Shown here piece by piece: positions 16,175-24,990 of a DNA stretch of 33,960 nt (position 1 is the first letter of the stretch; each line of letters begins with the position of its first letter). The notes under the pieces are model-generated. The model saw only the letters and a list, made by a program, of their open reading frames with translations. It was not told where the DNA came from and made no database searches. Where the stretch lies: the NCBI GenBank assembly GCA_002790095.1, contig PFUL01000119.1, positions 1-33,960 on the forward strand, written 5' to 3'. Source of the DNA: Elusimicrobia bacterium CG_4_9_14_3_um_filter_62_55. Its GTDB lineage: Bacteria; Elusimicrobiota; Elusimicrobia; UBA1565. The position numbers were made by a program, and so were the translations under genes.

Positions 16175-17485
16175 TCAGGATTTCGGAGAGACGAAATCGC
16201 CGACGGCCTGGCGCAGGCGGGCGACGGCGAGATTGTAGTCGTGCACGGCCTGGACCTCGTTGGCCCGGGCGTCGGTCAGCGCCACCTGGGCGGCGAAGAC
16301 ATCCAGCTGCGTCGCGACGTCGGCGGCGAATCGCGCGCGAGAGAGACGAAGCGCCTCGCGGGCCGATTCGGACACCTTGCTCGACGCGGCGACCAATTCC
16401 CGCGCCTCGATCAACGAGGAATACGCGCGGCGCGCCTCGATTTCGACCTTGGCCTCCTGCTCGGCCAAGGCGGCGCGGGCCGAGGCCAACTCCGAACGGG
16501 CGGAATCGATCTTCGCGCGGCTCGCCAATCCGTCGAATAAATTCCAATCGCCGCGCACTCCGAGCGTCCAGCCGCGGTTTACATCCCCCAATTTGGGAGC
16601 GAACCGGTCTCTTTCGATATCGTAGGCCGCCGTCCCCTTCAAGGACGGGAGATAGTCCGCCCTTTGCAGCGTGATGTTTTCCTCCTGCGCGAAGACCAGA
16701 CGCCTCAGACGGTTGAGTTCGGGACGGTTCTCGCGGGCCTTCGCGATCGCCGTCTCCAACTCAGCCTCGAGCGGTTCAAAACGCAGTGTTCCTTCGGCGG
16801 AGATCTCCCCGGGGGCGTCCTTTCCCGTCAACCCGAGCACCGCGCGCAGTTCCTCTCCGGCAAGGCGCAATTCGTTGCGCGCCCGGATCAACGGCGTGCG
16901 GCTGTTGGCCAATTCGACCTCGACGCGCAGCACGTTGAAGTCGGAGACGCTGCCCACGTCCCGCTTGCGCCGTTCGGCCTCGACCTCGGCTTCCAACAGC
17001 CTCACCGCCTCTTCGCGCACCAAAACCTGCTCGCGCCGGAGCAGCACCGCGTAGAAGCGCTCGTGTACCAGCAGCAGTACCCGGTTCACTTCCGATTCGT
17101 ACTCGTGCGCCGCCGCGTCGCGGCGCGCGGCCTCCCGGCCCCGAAGCGCGGCTCCCGCGCCCCCGCTAAACAGAGGTTGAGACAATTCGACGCCCGCGCT
17201 CCAATTGTCCGAATGGCCGAAAGTCGAACCTCCGAACGAGGAAAGCTTCTTCGGATCCGTTCGCGAGAACTCCCCCCTCGCATCCAGGCTCGGCAGCAAT
17301 GCGGCGCGCGCGACCGCGTATGCCCCGGTACGCTGCCGAATGAGTTCCCGGGCCTGAATCAGCGCGAAGTTACGTTCCAAGGCGGTTTCGACGCAGACCC
17401 GCAGCGTCAGGGACTTCACGGCGGGGGCCTCGGCCGAAGCCGCCAACGGAAACAGCAGCGCGAGGGCCGCCGCCGAAGCCCTCAC
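16175..17485 (-). CDS. TolC-family outer-membrane efflux protein
   Basis: An outer-membrane factor of 436 residues. The GTG at 17485 overlaps the stop of the permease gene (GTGA) and gives a clean signal peptide MRASAAALALLFPLAASAEA; a GTG 24 bases earlier is possible. Two outer-membrane-efflux repeats are visible (about residues 25-210 and 230-430) with long heptad-like helices and beta segments such as WSAGVELSQPLFSGG and WTLGVRGDWNLFDG, the strand motifs of TolC. It forms the trimeric outer-membrane channel of the pump encoded upstream, and is last gene of the operon. Confidence 0.93.
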   Translation of the reverse strand: MRASAAALALLFPLAASAEAPAVKSLTLRVCVETALERNFALIQARELIRQRTGAYAVARAALLPSLDARGEFSRTDPKKLSSFGGSTFGHSDNWSAGVELSQPLFSGGAGAALRGREAARRDAAAHEYESEVNRVLLLVHERFYAVLLRREQVLVREEAVRLLEAEVEAERRKRDVGSVSDFNVLRVEVELANSRTPLIRARNELRLAGEELRAVLGLTGKDAPGEISAEGTLRFEPLEAELETAIAKARENRPELNRLRRLVFAQEENITLQRADYLPSLKGTAAYDIERDRFAPKLGDVNRGWTLGVRGDWNLFDGLASRAKIDSARSELASARAALAEQEAKVEIEARRAYSSLIEARELVAASSKVSESAREALRLSRARFAADVATQLDVFAAQVALTDARANEVQAVHDYNLAVARLRQAVGDFVSPKS

Positions 17486-20400
17486 GCCCGCGCCCCTCGG
17501 CGGCGCCACCGCTTAATCCAATCGGCGAACAACACGTAAACGACGGGCACGACGAAAAGGGTCAACACCGTGCTTGAAATCATCCCACCGACGGCGGTCA
17601 CGCCCATCGGCCGGCGCCCCTCGGCGCCGGCGCCGAAACCGATCGCGATCGGCAAAATTCCCATCACCGTGGAGAGCGCCGTCATCAGTATCGGGCGCAG
17701 ACGGATGCGCGCTGCTTCGGAGACCGCCTCGCGCGCGCCGCGGCCCTTCCCCATTAACTGGTTCGCGAACTCGACGATCAAGATCGAGTTCTTCGTCACC
17801 ATACCCAGCAGCAGCACGACGCCGATCATGCTGAACAAGTTAAAGGTCATCGACGGGATGCGGGGAACCAGCGCCGACAAGACCCCGGCGATCCACGGGG
17901 GGTTCGGAGCGTAATGCGCCCAACCGTAGAGCATCGTCCCCAAGGCATCCACCCGGCCCAGCGCCCACAACAAACCGAAGGATCCGACCACGCCCAACGG
18001 CAGGGCCGTCATCACCGTCAACGGATGGACCAGGCTTTCGAACTGCGCGGCGAGCGTCATGTAGGTAATCAGAACCGCCAGCAGAACGACCCAAAGTCCC
18101 TCGCGGCCGGCCTCGCGCAGGTCGGCGACCTCGCCGTCCCATTCGAGCCGCGCGCCGTCCGGGAGCATCCCGCGCACCAAACTCTCGGCCTTTTCCGCCG
18201 CCGTACCGATGGGAACACCGAACGGGGTCGCCTCGATCGTCGCGGCGCGCAAACGCTTAAACCGGTTGATCGCGTTCGGCGCCGCGCCCTCGGAGGTGCG
18301 CACGATCGCGCTGAGCTGAATCAGCGCTCCGGCGCGGCTGCGGACGTAAATCCGCTTGAGGTCGTCGGGCGTCAGCCGGGATTCCCTTCGCAGCTGCACC
18401 ATCACCTTGTATTCCTTCCCTTCCCGCTTAATCGTGCTTAGGTCGAGTCCGCCGAATAGAATCTGCAGAGTCCGAGAAACATCCGCGATGGAGACGCCGA
18501 GCTCCGCGGCCCGGTCGCGCTCGATCGCGATCCTGAGTTCTGGTTTTGTCATCGTGAATTGAGAACGGACATTGCGCAGCGTTCCCGATTTCTGGAGCGC
18601 TTCAACGACCCGCTGAGAGAGAGCGGAGAGCTCCGGCAGATCCGGATACTGGATCACCATCTGGAACGGCTGGCTGAACCCGCCCGAAATCGCCTTGGGC
18701 ATAATCGCGAAGGCCAGCGCGCCTTCCACTTCGCGAAACAGCCGAGCCCCGACGCCGTTGGGGCCCGCGAGGATGTCCTGGGTCGACCGCTTTGCGCCTT
18801 CCTTAAATCGCACGAACATCAAGCCCTGGTTGCCGGCGCCGGGACCTCCGCGCGAGAGGGCCACGGCCGAGAACCATCCGGCCGCCTCGGGGACGTCCTT
18901 GATGATGTTCTCCATCTGCTTGACCATCGCGTCGGTGTATTCCGCGGTGGCGCCTTCCGGCGCGATCGCCATCGCGAAGAGACGCCCCTTGTCCTCTTCG
19001 GGCAGGAACTCATGCTCAAGCCGCGAGTAGAACAAACCCCCGAGGACGACGCTCGCCGCCGCGGCCGCCAGCACCCAACGACGGTGGTCGAGCGCCCACT
19101 CCAATCTGCGCGCGTAACCCGACGCAATACGTTCCAGCAGGCGGTCGTGGATGCGATGGAACGCGTCGGATCGTTCCCCGGGTCTTTCCTTGCGAAGCAC
19201 CCGAGAAGCGACGACCGGCGCCAAGGTGAGCGCGACGAAGGTTGAAATCACCACCGCTCCCGACAGCGTTATCGCGAACTCAACGAAGAGCCGGCCGGTC
19301 ACGCTCGTTTGAAATGCGAGCGGGGTGAACACCGCGACCAACGCGGCCGTCGTGGCGATCACGGCGAATTTGATTTCCCCCATCGCGATGAAGGCCGCCT
19401 CCAACGGAGGCTTTCCCGCCTCGATATGCCGGTAGACGTTTTCGAGCACGACGATGGAATCGTCGACGACGATGCCGATCGCGAGCACCAGCGCGAGCAT
19501 CGTCAGGATGTTCACCGAATACCCGAACAAAGACATCGCCGCGAAGACCCCGATCACCGAGACCGGTACCGTGATCGCCGGCACCAAGGTCGATCGCGCC
19601 GATCCTAAAAACAGATAAATCGTTAGAACGACGAGCAGAAACGCGACGCCCAGCGTCACCCACACCTCGTGGATGGCCTTGGCCACATAAACGGACTCGT
19701 CGTAGGCGACGAAGGTCTGCACGCCCTCGGGAAGCAGCGGCGCCATCAGCGCCAGTTCACGCTTGACTCCGTCGGCAACGGCGATCGTATTCGCCTTCGA
19801 TTGGCGGATGATGCCGAGCCCGACGGCCGGCTGCGAACGGTAGCGCGCGACCGTGCGCTCGTCCTCGGCGCCGATTTCCGCGAGGCCCACGTCGCGAAGC
19901 CGCACGAGCGCGTTTGCGTCCTGCCGCAGGACCAACTCGTTGAAAGCCTCCGGGCTCTTGAACTCCCCCCGCGTTTCGATCGAGAGCTCGCGCTTGAGAC
20001 TCTCGACCTTGCCGCTGGGGAGTTGGACATTCTGCTCTCGCAGCGCGGCGGCCACATCGAGCACCGTGACCCCGTGCGCCGCCATGCGTTCGGCGTCCAA
20101 ACGGATGCGAACCGCGAATCGCTTGCTGCCTCCGGTGATGATCGAGCTCACCCCGGGCACCGTCTGCAGCCGTTCCTTCAGGGTGTTCTCGGCGAAGTCG
20201 GTAAGTTCGAGCGGGGAATAGCGGTCGCTGAACACCGCGACCCAAAGCACCGGTCTCGCGTCCGCCTGCTGCTTCGCGACGATCGGATCCTGCACGTCTT
20301 CCGGCAATTGACCGCGAATCCGGGAGACGCGATCTCTCACGTCCTGCGCCGCGAGATCGATGTCCCGGGATAGATCGAATTCGACGGTGATGTTGCTGAC

Positions 20401-20661
20401 CTGCTCGGCGCTCTGACTGGTCAACTTCTTGATGCCCTCGACGCCGTTGACCGCGTCCTCGATGCGTTCCGTAATTTCCGTCTCGACGACCGCCGCGTTC
20501 GCCCCGGGATAGACGGTGGTCACGGTGACGATCGGAGGATCGATGTCGGGTAGTTCGCGAACGGGCAGGCGCGCCAGCGCGACGGCGCCGAAGAGCACCA
20601 ACGCGAGGTTCATCATCGTCGCGAGTACCGGCCGGCGCAGACAGATCTCGGGCAGCTGCAT
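17482..20661 (-). CDS. RND multidrug efflux permease (HAE-1 type)
   Basis: An inner-membrane proton-driven efflux transporter of 1059 residues, the usual length. The N-terminus MQLPEICLRRPVLATMMN is the typical first transmembrane helix, and TM4 has the proton-relay pair Asp400-Asp401 in GIVVDDSIVVLENVYRH. The matching Lys is in GMVTKNSILIVEFANQ of the second half. Two large periplasmic loops (about residues 35-335 and 560-870) form the porter and docking domains. It should export hydrophobic or amphiphilic compounds. It is preceded by the fusion protein gene (3-base gap) and overlaps the outer-membrane factor gene. Confidence 0.95.
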   Translation of the reverse strand: MQLPEICLRRPVLATMMNLALVLFGAVALARLPVRELPDIDPPIVTVTTVYPGANAAVVETEITERIEDAVNGVEGIKKLTSQSAEQVSNITVEFDLSRDIDLAAQDVRDRVSRIRGQLPEDVQDPIVAKQQADARPVLWVAVFSDRYSPLELTDFAENTLKERLQTVPGVSSIITGGSKRFAVRIRLDAERMAAHGVTVLDVAAALREQNVQLPSGKVESLKRELSIETRGEFKSPEAFNELVLRQDANALVRLRDVGLAEIGAEDERTVARYRSQPAVGLGIIRQSKANTIAVADGVKRELALMAPLLPEGVQTFVAYDESVYVAKAIHEVWVTLGVAFLLVVLTIYLFLGSARSTLVPAITVPVSVIGVFAAMSLFGYSVNILTMLALVLAIGIVVDDSIVVLENVYRHIEAGKPPLEAAFIAMGEIKFAVIATTAALVAVFTPLAFQTSVTGRLFVEFAITLSGAVVISTFVALTLAPVVASRVLRKERPGERSDAFHRIHDRLLERIASGYARRLEWALDHRRWVLAAAAASVVLGGLFYSRLEHEFLPEEDKGRLFAMAIAPEGATAEYTDAMVKQMENIIKDVPEAAGWFSAVALSRGGPGAGNQGLMFVRFKEGAKRSTQDILAGPNGVGARLFREVEGALAFAIMPKAISGGFSQPFQMVIQYPDLPELSALSQRVVEALQKSGTLRNVRSQFTMTKPELRIAIERDRAAELGVSIADVSRTLQILFGGLDLSTIKREGKEYKVMVQLRRESRLTPDDLKRIYVRSRAGALIQLSAIVRTSEGAAPNAINRFKRLRAATIEATPFGVPIGTAAEKAESLVRGMLPDGARLEWDGEVADLREAGREGLWVVLLAVLITYMTLAAQFESLVHPLTVMTALPLGVVGSFGLLWALGRVDALGTMLYGWAHYAPNPPWIAGVLSALVPRIPSMTFNLFSMIGVVLLLGMVTKNSILIVEFANQLMGKGRGAREAVSEAARIRLRPILMTALSTVMGILPIAIGFGAGAEGRRPMGVTAVGGMISSTVLTLFVVPVVYVLFADWIKRWRRRGARA

Positions 20662-20664
20662 GGA

Positions 20665-21729
20665 CTACTTTCCGGAGGCGGCCGCGGGCGCGGCGGTCTC
20701 GGCGGCGAACGACAAGGGCGCGCCCGGGCCGATTTTCTGCACGCCCCGGACCACGACGCGATCCCCGGCGGCGACGCCGTCGAGAATTTCCACTTCGCCT
20801 TCGAAGCGCGTCCCCAGCCTGACCGTGCGCAGTTCGGCCTTATCCCCTTCTCCCGCGACGAAGACGCTGTCGACGTCCCCGCTGCGCATGATCGCCTCCT
20901 CCGGGATCATCACCGTTTCCCGGGGCTTGCCGAGCGCGAGAGAAAGATTGGCGAACATCCCCGGCCGCAGATGCTCGTTGGAATTGGGCGCCTCGGCTTT
21001 GAGGAACACGGTACGCGTCGCCGGATCGATTTGGGGTGAGACGAAGAAGACCTTCCCCTTAAAGACCTCATCGGGCAAAGAGGCGACGGTCAGGCCGATC
21101 GGCATTCCCGTCCGCAGGCGGTCGGCGTAGCGCTCGGGGACCTTTACCTCGACCTTGATCGGATCGGCGTCCACGATCGTGCCCAGCATCGTCCCCTTCT
21201 CGATCACCTGTCCGGGGCTCACCAGACGCGCCCCCAGCCGCCCTTCAAACGGAGCGCGGATCGTCGCTTCCTCAAGCTCCTTTTGCAGAAGGCGCACTCG
21301 GGCCCGGTCCGCCTCGAACTTAAATTCCGCCTGCTCGAATTCCTGCGGGGAGATCGTTCCGCTCGCCCTCAGCCCCTTCGCCCGCTCGTAGTTGGCGGTT
21401 GATTGGCGGAGTTCCGGCTGCGCCTCGGCGAGCCGGGCGGAGAGCTTCCCCTCTTCGATGCGGAAAAGAACCGCTCCCTTATCGACGCGCGCCCCTTCCC
21501 GATAGGGGACGGCCTCGACCTGACCGCCGATCTCGCTGCGGATGTCGACCGCTTCATTGGCGGCGAGCGATCCGACCAAAGAAAGCGATTCTGTCACCGT
21601 GCGGCGCTGGGCGTTCTGCACGACCACCTGAACGGCCATGGCGCCGCGCGGCGGCCCGCCCTCCTGCCCCTTGCCGCAGCCGGCCGCGGCAAAAACCGAC
21701 GCGAACACCGTCGCATAAACCCGTTTCAT
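20665..21729 (-). CDS. RND efflux membrane-fusion lipoprotein
   Basis: A periplasmic adaptor of 354 residues. The signal MKRVYATVFASVFAAAGC gives a lipidated Cys18. The biotinyl-lipoyl-like halves lie at SEIGGQVEAVPYREGARVDKG (about 65-85; written here as a motif region) and IRAPFEGRLGARLVSPGQ, flanking a short coiled-coil hairpin at about 100-150. The beta-barrel domain includes DPIKVEVKVPE and the membrane-proximal part ends in VVRGVQKIGPG. The ATG overlaps the stop of marR by four bases. It bridges the permease and the outer-membrane channel. Confidence 0.93.
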   Translation of the reverse strand: MKRVYATVFASVFAAAGCGKGQEGGPPRGAMAVQVVVQNAQRRTVTESLSLVGSLAANEAVDIRSEIGGQVEAVPYREGARVDKGAVLFRIEEGKLSARLAEAQPELRQSTANYERAKGLRASGTISPQEFEQAEFKFEADRARVRLLQKELEEATIRAPFEGRLGARLVSPGQVIEKGTMLGTIVDADPIKVEVKVPERYADRLRTGMPIGLTVASLPDEVFKGKVFFVSPQIDPATRTVFLKAEAPNSNEHLRPGMFANLSLALGKPRETVMIPEEAIMRSGDVDSVFVAGEGDKAELRTVRLGTRFEGEVEILDGVAAGDRVVVRGVQKIGPGAPLSFAAETAAPAAASGK

Positions 21730-22181
21730 GACGCCGCGACCTCTTTGGCCGCCCGCACCTCGCGCGAGATCTTCTTAAACAGCGCCAGAAAGGTGTTCTG
21801 CTCTTTGGCGTTGAGTGCGCCCAATAGCCCTTGGGCGAAATGAATCTGACCCTCGACGGCCAAACGATTCAGGCGCTTGCCTTCGGCGGTCGCTTCGACG
21901 CGCACGATCCTGCGATCCACGGCGGATCGCTCGCGGCGCACCAGCTTCTTTTCCACGAGCTTGTCGACCAAGGCGGTGACGCCGCTCAAAGACAGCGCAA
22001 GCCCCTCGGCGATGCGGCTCATCGTCAGCGCCCCCTCGGCGCAGAGCACCCGCAGGGCGGCGATCTCCTGCGGGCTTAGAATCTGGCAGACGCTTTCATT
22101 CTTCTTGTCGTTGCCTTTGAGTTCAAGCAGAATGATCTGCAGGTAGTCCACGAGACGGCCGGCTTTGTCATCGAAGGTCAT
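21726..22181 (-). CDS. MarR-family transcriptional regulator of the efflux operon
   Basis: A winged-helix repressor of 151 residues. The ATG at 22181 has TTTGGAG nine bases upstream; a TTG 15 bases earlier lacks support. The fold is typical: N-terminal dimerisation helix, helix-turn-helix ALTMSRIAEGLALSLSGVTA and the wing VDRRIVRVEATAEG with the conserved Asp-Arg-Arg. It is the first gene of a four-gene operon encoding a complete RND pump, so it very likely represses the pump until a substrate binds. A TTCG-N5-CGAA palindrome lies just upstream. The inducer is unknown. Confidence 0.92.
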   Translation of the reverse strand: MTFDDKAGRLVDYLQIILLELKGNDKKNESVCQILSPQEIAALRVLCAEGALTMSRIAEGLALSLSGVTALVDKLVEKKLVRRERSAVDRRIVRVEATAEGKRLNRLAVEGQIHFAQGLLGALNAKEQNTFLALFKKISREVRAAKEVAAS

Positions 22182-22200
22182 TAGTTCGGTCTCCAAATAA

Positions 22201-22213
22201 TTCGTATATCGAA
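22201..22213. promoter_or_regulatory. Probable MarR operator
   Basis: TTCGTATATCGAA is an inverted repeat (TTCG-N5-CGAA) located 20 bases before the marR start and 4 bases before its ribosome-binding site. A TTGACG (22232-22237, minus strand) upstream could be a -35 element. Size, AT-rich centre and position suit autorepression by the MarR protein. Confidence 0.55.
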
Positions 22214-22360
22214 GTAAATGAAGCGTAAGCCCGTCAAGCGGGTCGGCTCTTCGCAGCGGAGCGCGTCATTCGGGTTCAATGCGAAATAGGCCTTTAGGGG
22301 CGTCTATCTCTGGGCCCTATCGCCCTCGCTATGTTAGGCCTTTCGGGCTTTAATTTAGAG

Positions 22361-23506
22361 ATGAAACTTCTGCCGCTGCTCCTGCTTTTGGCCGCCGCAA
22401 GCACATCGGTCCGTGCCTACCAATTTCAATCCCCCCCCGCCCTCAGCCCGAAAGCGGAGGATTACGACAAGTACTTCAATCTGGGTTCGGTCGACGGACA
22501 TCAACGCGACAGCTTCACTCGGCGGATCCAACGGGTTTTCAACAATCTGGCAGGAAGCGGAGCGATCCGCGACGGCATCCGCAGCGCCGAAGACGCCGTT
22601 CTCGAACAACCTGGCGGGCGCCCCGACCCGGTGCAAAGCGCTCTTTTGAAAGCGACGCTCGGTGCGGATTCCGCAGGGGCTATCCTTTATGAACTGCTGC
22701 GCCTCGAGGCCCTGAAGGTCGACAAGGCCTGGAACAACATTCGGGACGCGAAGGCGTCGACCGCGGCGATCGAGGTCGATCTGGGCAAGGAATCCCGCAA
22801 GCTTCAAAAGGCCCTGCAGGGCGGCGATCTCGGCGACATCCCGTCCCAGATGGGGGCGATTCGCGGGGCGATCCAGAAGATCGAAGACTCGGTCCGCTTG
22901 ATGGAGGAGGTCGACAAGCACGTAGGGATCACCCGCCGAGGCGTCACGGAACTGTTGCCCCGGGTCGATGAGGCCGCGCGTTGGCACGCCGATTCGCACC
23001 GGGCCGCCGGAGGACGAAACGGCTCGAACCCGACGCACGCGGCGCTGCGAAACCTGTCCGGGTCGGTGAATGACGCCGCGGGACTCGGCGAAAAGGTGTA
23101 CGCGGTGATGGGCCAGATTCAAACCAATTCCCACAAGGCCCTCATCAACGCGGCCGAGGCCGACGAGAAGGTTCAAAAGGCCGCCGCCTTGGTGCGCGCG
23201 GCGCTCGCAAGCGGCGATGAAGGCGACAAGAAAACCGCCGCCGAAGCCGTTTCGGTCGCCTCCGCGGCCGCGAGCAAGGGGGCCGCGTCCGGTTCCGGCT
23301 GCGCGGCCTGCGCGGCCAAAGCCGCCGCACGCGCCTTCGGAACGAAGGACGAAGCGAGCGGCCTTCGGGAACTCGGTCCCTTCACCCCTCGCGTCTCGCT
23401 CGGCGAGAGCGCGCTGGGCGTCGCCGCCGACGGCGCGCGCAAGGTTCGCGGTTCGAAGTCCTTGAACCGCAGCCTCAAACGCCGGGCCGACGCCGCCTTC
23501 GAATAA
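22361..23506 (+). CDS. Secreted helical protein of unknown function
   Basis: A protein of 381 residues starting at ATG 22361, giving the signal peptide MKLLPLLLLLAAASTSVRA. The mature protein is Ala/Lys/Asp-rich and almost wholly helical, with likely coiled-coil stretches at about 115-200 (DKAWNNIRDAKASTAAIEV) and 235-300. One CAAC motif occurs near residue 318 (GSGCAACAAKAA); it lacks the His of a haem site and may bind metal or form a disulphide. The C-terminus is basic (GSKSLNRSLKRRADAAFE). I recognise no family. It is transcribed divergently from the efflux operon. Confidence 0.75.
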   Translation: MKLLPLLLLLAAASTSVRAYQFQSPPALSPKAEDYDKYFNLGSVDGHQRDSFTRRIQRVFNNLAGSGAIRDGIRSAEDAVLEQPGGRPDPVQSALLKATLGADSAGAILYELLRLEALKVDKAWNNIRDAKASTAAIEVDLGKESRKLQKALQGGDLGDIPSQMGAIRGAIQKIEDSVRLMEEVDKHVGITRRGVTELLPRVDEAARWHADSHRAAGGRNGSNPTHAALRNLSGSVNDAAGLGEKVYAVMGQIQTNSHKALINAAEADEKVQKAAALVRAALASGDEGDKKTAAEAVSVASAAASKGAASGSGCAACAAKAAARAFGTKDEASGLRELGPFTPRVSLGESALGVAADGARKVRGSKSLNRSLKRRADAAFE

Positions 23507-23553
23507 TCCCTGCTCCCGCCGCGCTTCCTAGCCTGGCGGCCCCCCTCCGGCGG

Positions 23554-23562
23554 TGGTATACT
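23554..23562 (+). promoter_or_regulatory. Extended -10 promoter, probably leaderless
   Basis: TGGTATACT ends only six bases before the ATG at 23569. Transcription from this element would start at or next to the start codon, giving a leaderless mRNA. No Shine-Dalgarno sequence is present in the same gap, which agrees. Confidence 0.5.
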
Positions 23563-23568
23563 GAGACG

Positions 23569-23694
23569 ATGAAGCGACGCGCGGCGGAAAAACGAAATCC
23601 CGGACGGACCCAAAAGCCCCTGCCGAACAAGGCCTTCGTTCACTACTCGGTCCATCAAGCAGCGGAATATTTCAAGCGCGTTCGCGCCGCATGA
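23569..23694 (+). CDS. 41-residue basic protein coupled to a nucleotidyltransferase gene
   Basis: MKRRAAEKRNPGRTQKPLPN continues for another 21 residues, ending in EYFKRVRAA. The stop overlaps the next ATG (ATGA), so the two are translationally coupled. The first 16 residues are strongly basic and the second half (HYSVHQAAEYFKRV) could form a helix. No family is recognised. A small basic partner in front of a nucleotidyltransferase-fold gene recalls toxin-antitoxin pairs, but the order and sequence give no proof. Confidence 0.5.
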   Translation: MKRRAAEKRNPGRTQKPLPNKAFVHYSVHQAAEYFKRVRAA

Positions 23695-24194
23695 CCCGCC
23701 CGCCGCATTTGGAATTCCTCGCGGCGCTGGCCAAGGCACGGGTCGATTATCTGCTCATCGGGGTTATGGGAATCAACCATTACGCCGAAGGCCCGTCCCA
23801 GGTCTACCATACCGAAGATCTCGATGTGCTCCTTTCGCCTTCTCAAGCCGCACTGCGCCGCGCCTGCGCGGCTCTGACTTCCTGCGGATATGAACTGCGC
23901 TCCAACGGCGAATCATTGGGGCCGATGGACGCTTTCTTGGCGTGCCGCATCCTAGAACGCCGCGCGGTCGTCAATGGATTTCACTCCCACGGCATCGGCG
24001 TAGACCTCGTCCTGGAGGCGGCGCCCTTCACCTTCGCTCAATGGAAAAAACGTCGCCGCGCGTTTCGGGTCGACCGGCTGCGCGTCTACTGCGCGGACCT
24101 GCAGATGCTGCTTAAAGCCAAGCAAACTGCCGCCCGTCCCAAGGACAAAGCCTTCCTCGCCTTATACAAGGCCGCCCGCAAGCCGAGCCGCTGA
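23691..24194 (+). CDS. Nucleotidyltransferase-fold protein
   Basis: A protein of 167 residues. The pattern VDYLLIGVMGINHYAEG followed by TEDLDVLL (Asp43 and Asp45) is that of nucleotidyltransferase-like proteins related to the AbiEii/DUF6036 group: a helix, the glycine-containing turn, then an Asp-x-Asp metal site. A third acidic residue could be in GIGVDLVLEA near residue 105. The usual GS motif is replaced by GVMG, so activity is uncertain. It overlaps the 41-residue gene by four bases. Relatives include toxin components and housekeeping enzymes; the target is unknown. Confidence 0.75.
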   Translation: MTRPPHLEFLAALAKARVDYLLIGVMGINHYAEGPSQVYHTEDLDVLLSPSQAALRRACAALTSCGYELRSNGESLGPMDAFLACRILERRAVVNGFHSHGIGVDLVLEAAPFTFAQWKKRRRAFRVDRLRVYCADLQMLLKAKQTAARPKDKAFLALYKAARKPSR

Positions 24195-24270
24195 AGCACC
24201 CTCACGTCTCGGGAACTAAACGCAGAAAAGGTAGAATACGCGAAACGATTTTCCAGGAGCGTATGATCCG

Positions 24271-24828
24271 ATGATTCGAGCGGGCGATTTCAAAAACGGC
24301 ACCACCTACGAAGACAACGGCGAGATTTTCCAGGTCGTCTGGTTCCAACACCATAAACCGGGGAAGGGCGGCGCCGTCGTGCGATTGAAGATCAAGAATC
24401 TCAAGAAGGGCACTACCGTCGAGACCTCGATGAAGCCCGAGGTGAAGTTCCGCCCCATCGACATCACGCGCCGCAACAAGACCTTCGTCTACAAGGACAA
24501 TTCCGGCTACCACTTCATGGACCAGGAAACCTACGAGCAGGAGAACCTGTCTGCGGACGCGGTCGGCGACGCCGTCAAGTTTCTCAAGGACGAAATGGAA
24601 GTCATCGGCGTCTACATCGATGATAAGTTCGTCTCCATCGAACTGCCCATCAACGTGATCTACGAGATCTCCCACACCGAGCCCGGCATCAAGGGAAACA
24701 CCGCGCAGGGAACGACCAAGCCCGCGACGATCGAGACCGGCGCGGAAATAAAGGTCCCGCTGTTTATCGACATCGGCGACAAGGTCAAGGTCAACACGAC
24801 CACCGGCGAGTACGTCGAACGCGCGTAA
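24271..24828 (+). CDS. efp: Elongation factor P
   Basis: A translation factor of 185 residues that relieves ribosome stalling at polyproline stretches. The three beta-barrel domains are all present. The loop HHKPGKGGA carries the modifiable Lys32, and MKPEVKFRPIDI, YHFMDQETYEQ and the C-terminal signature GDKVKVNTTTGEYVERA are typical. AGGAGC lies 10 bases before the ATG and TAGAAT at 24232-24237 may be its -10 element. A Lys at the tip suggests lysylation or aminopentanol-type modification, but no modification gene is in the window. A strong terminator follows. Confidence 0.97.
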   Translation: MIRAGDFKNGTTYEDNGEIFQVVWFQHHKPGKGGAVVRLKIKNLKKGTTVETSMKPEVKFRPIDITRRNKTFVYKDNSGYHFMDQETYEQENLSADAVGDAVKFLKDEMEVIGVYIDDKFVSIELPINVIYEISHTEPGIKGNTAQGTTKPATIETGAEIKVPLFIDIGDKVKVNTTTGEYVERA

Positions 24829-24853
24829 ACTCTCCTCGGGGATGCGCCCCTAA

Positions 24854-24887
24854 AAGAGCCCCCGCCCCGGCGGGGGCTCTTCTTGTT
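24854..24887 (+). terminator. Strong Rho-independent terminator behind efp
   Basis: AAGAGCCCCCGCC (24854-24866) pairs perfectly with GGCGGGGGCTCTT (24869-24881), followed by CTTGTTT. The perfect 13-bp GC-rich stem and pyrimidine-rich tail lie 25 bases past the efp stop. Confidence 0.9.
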
Positions 24888-24990
24888 TCGGGAAACAGGG
24901 TTTGTGCGGTGGTTTATCTGTTGCTTTAATTGAATTCAGGGCAAAAGGCGCGCCTTCGTCCCGGATATGAAAACTCCCCAGAGGTCCGAC

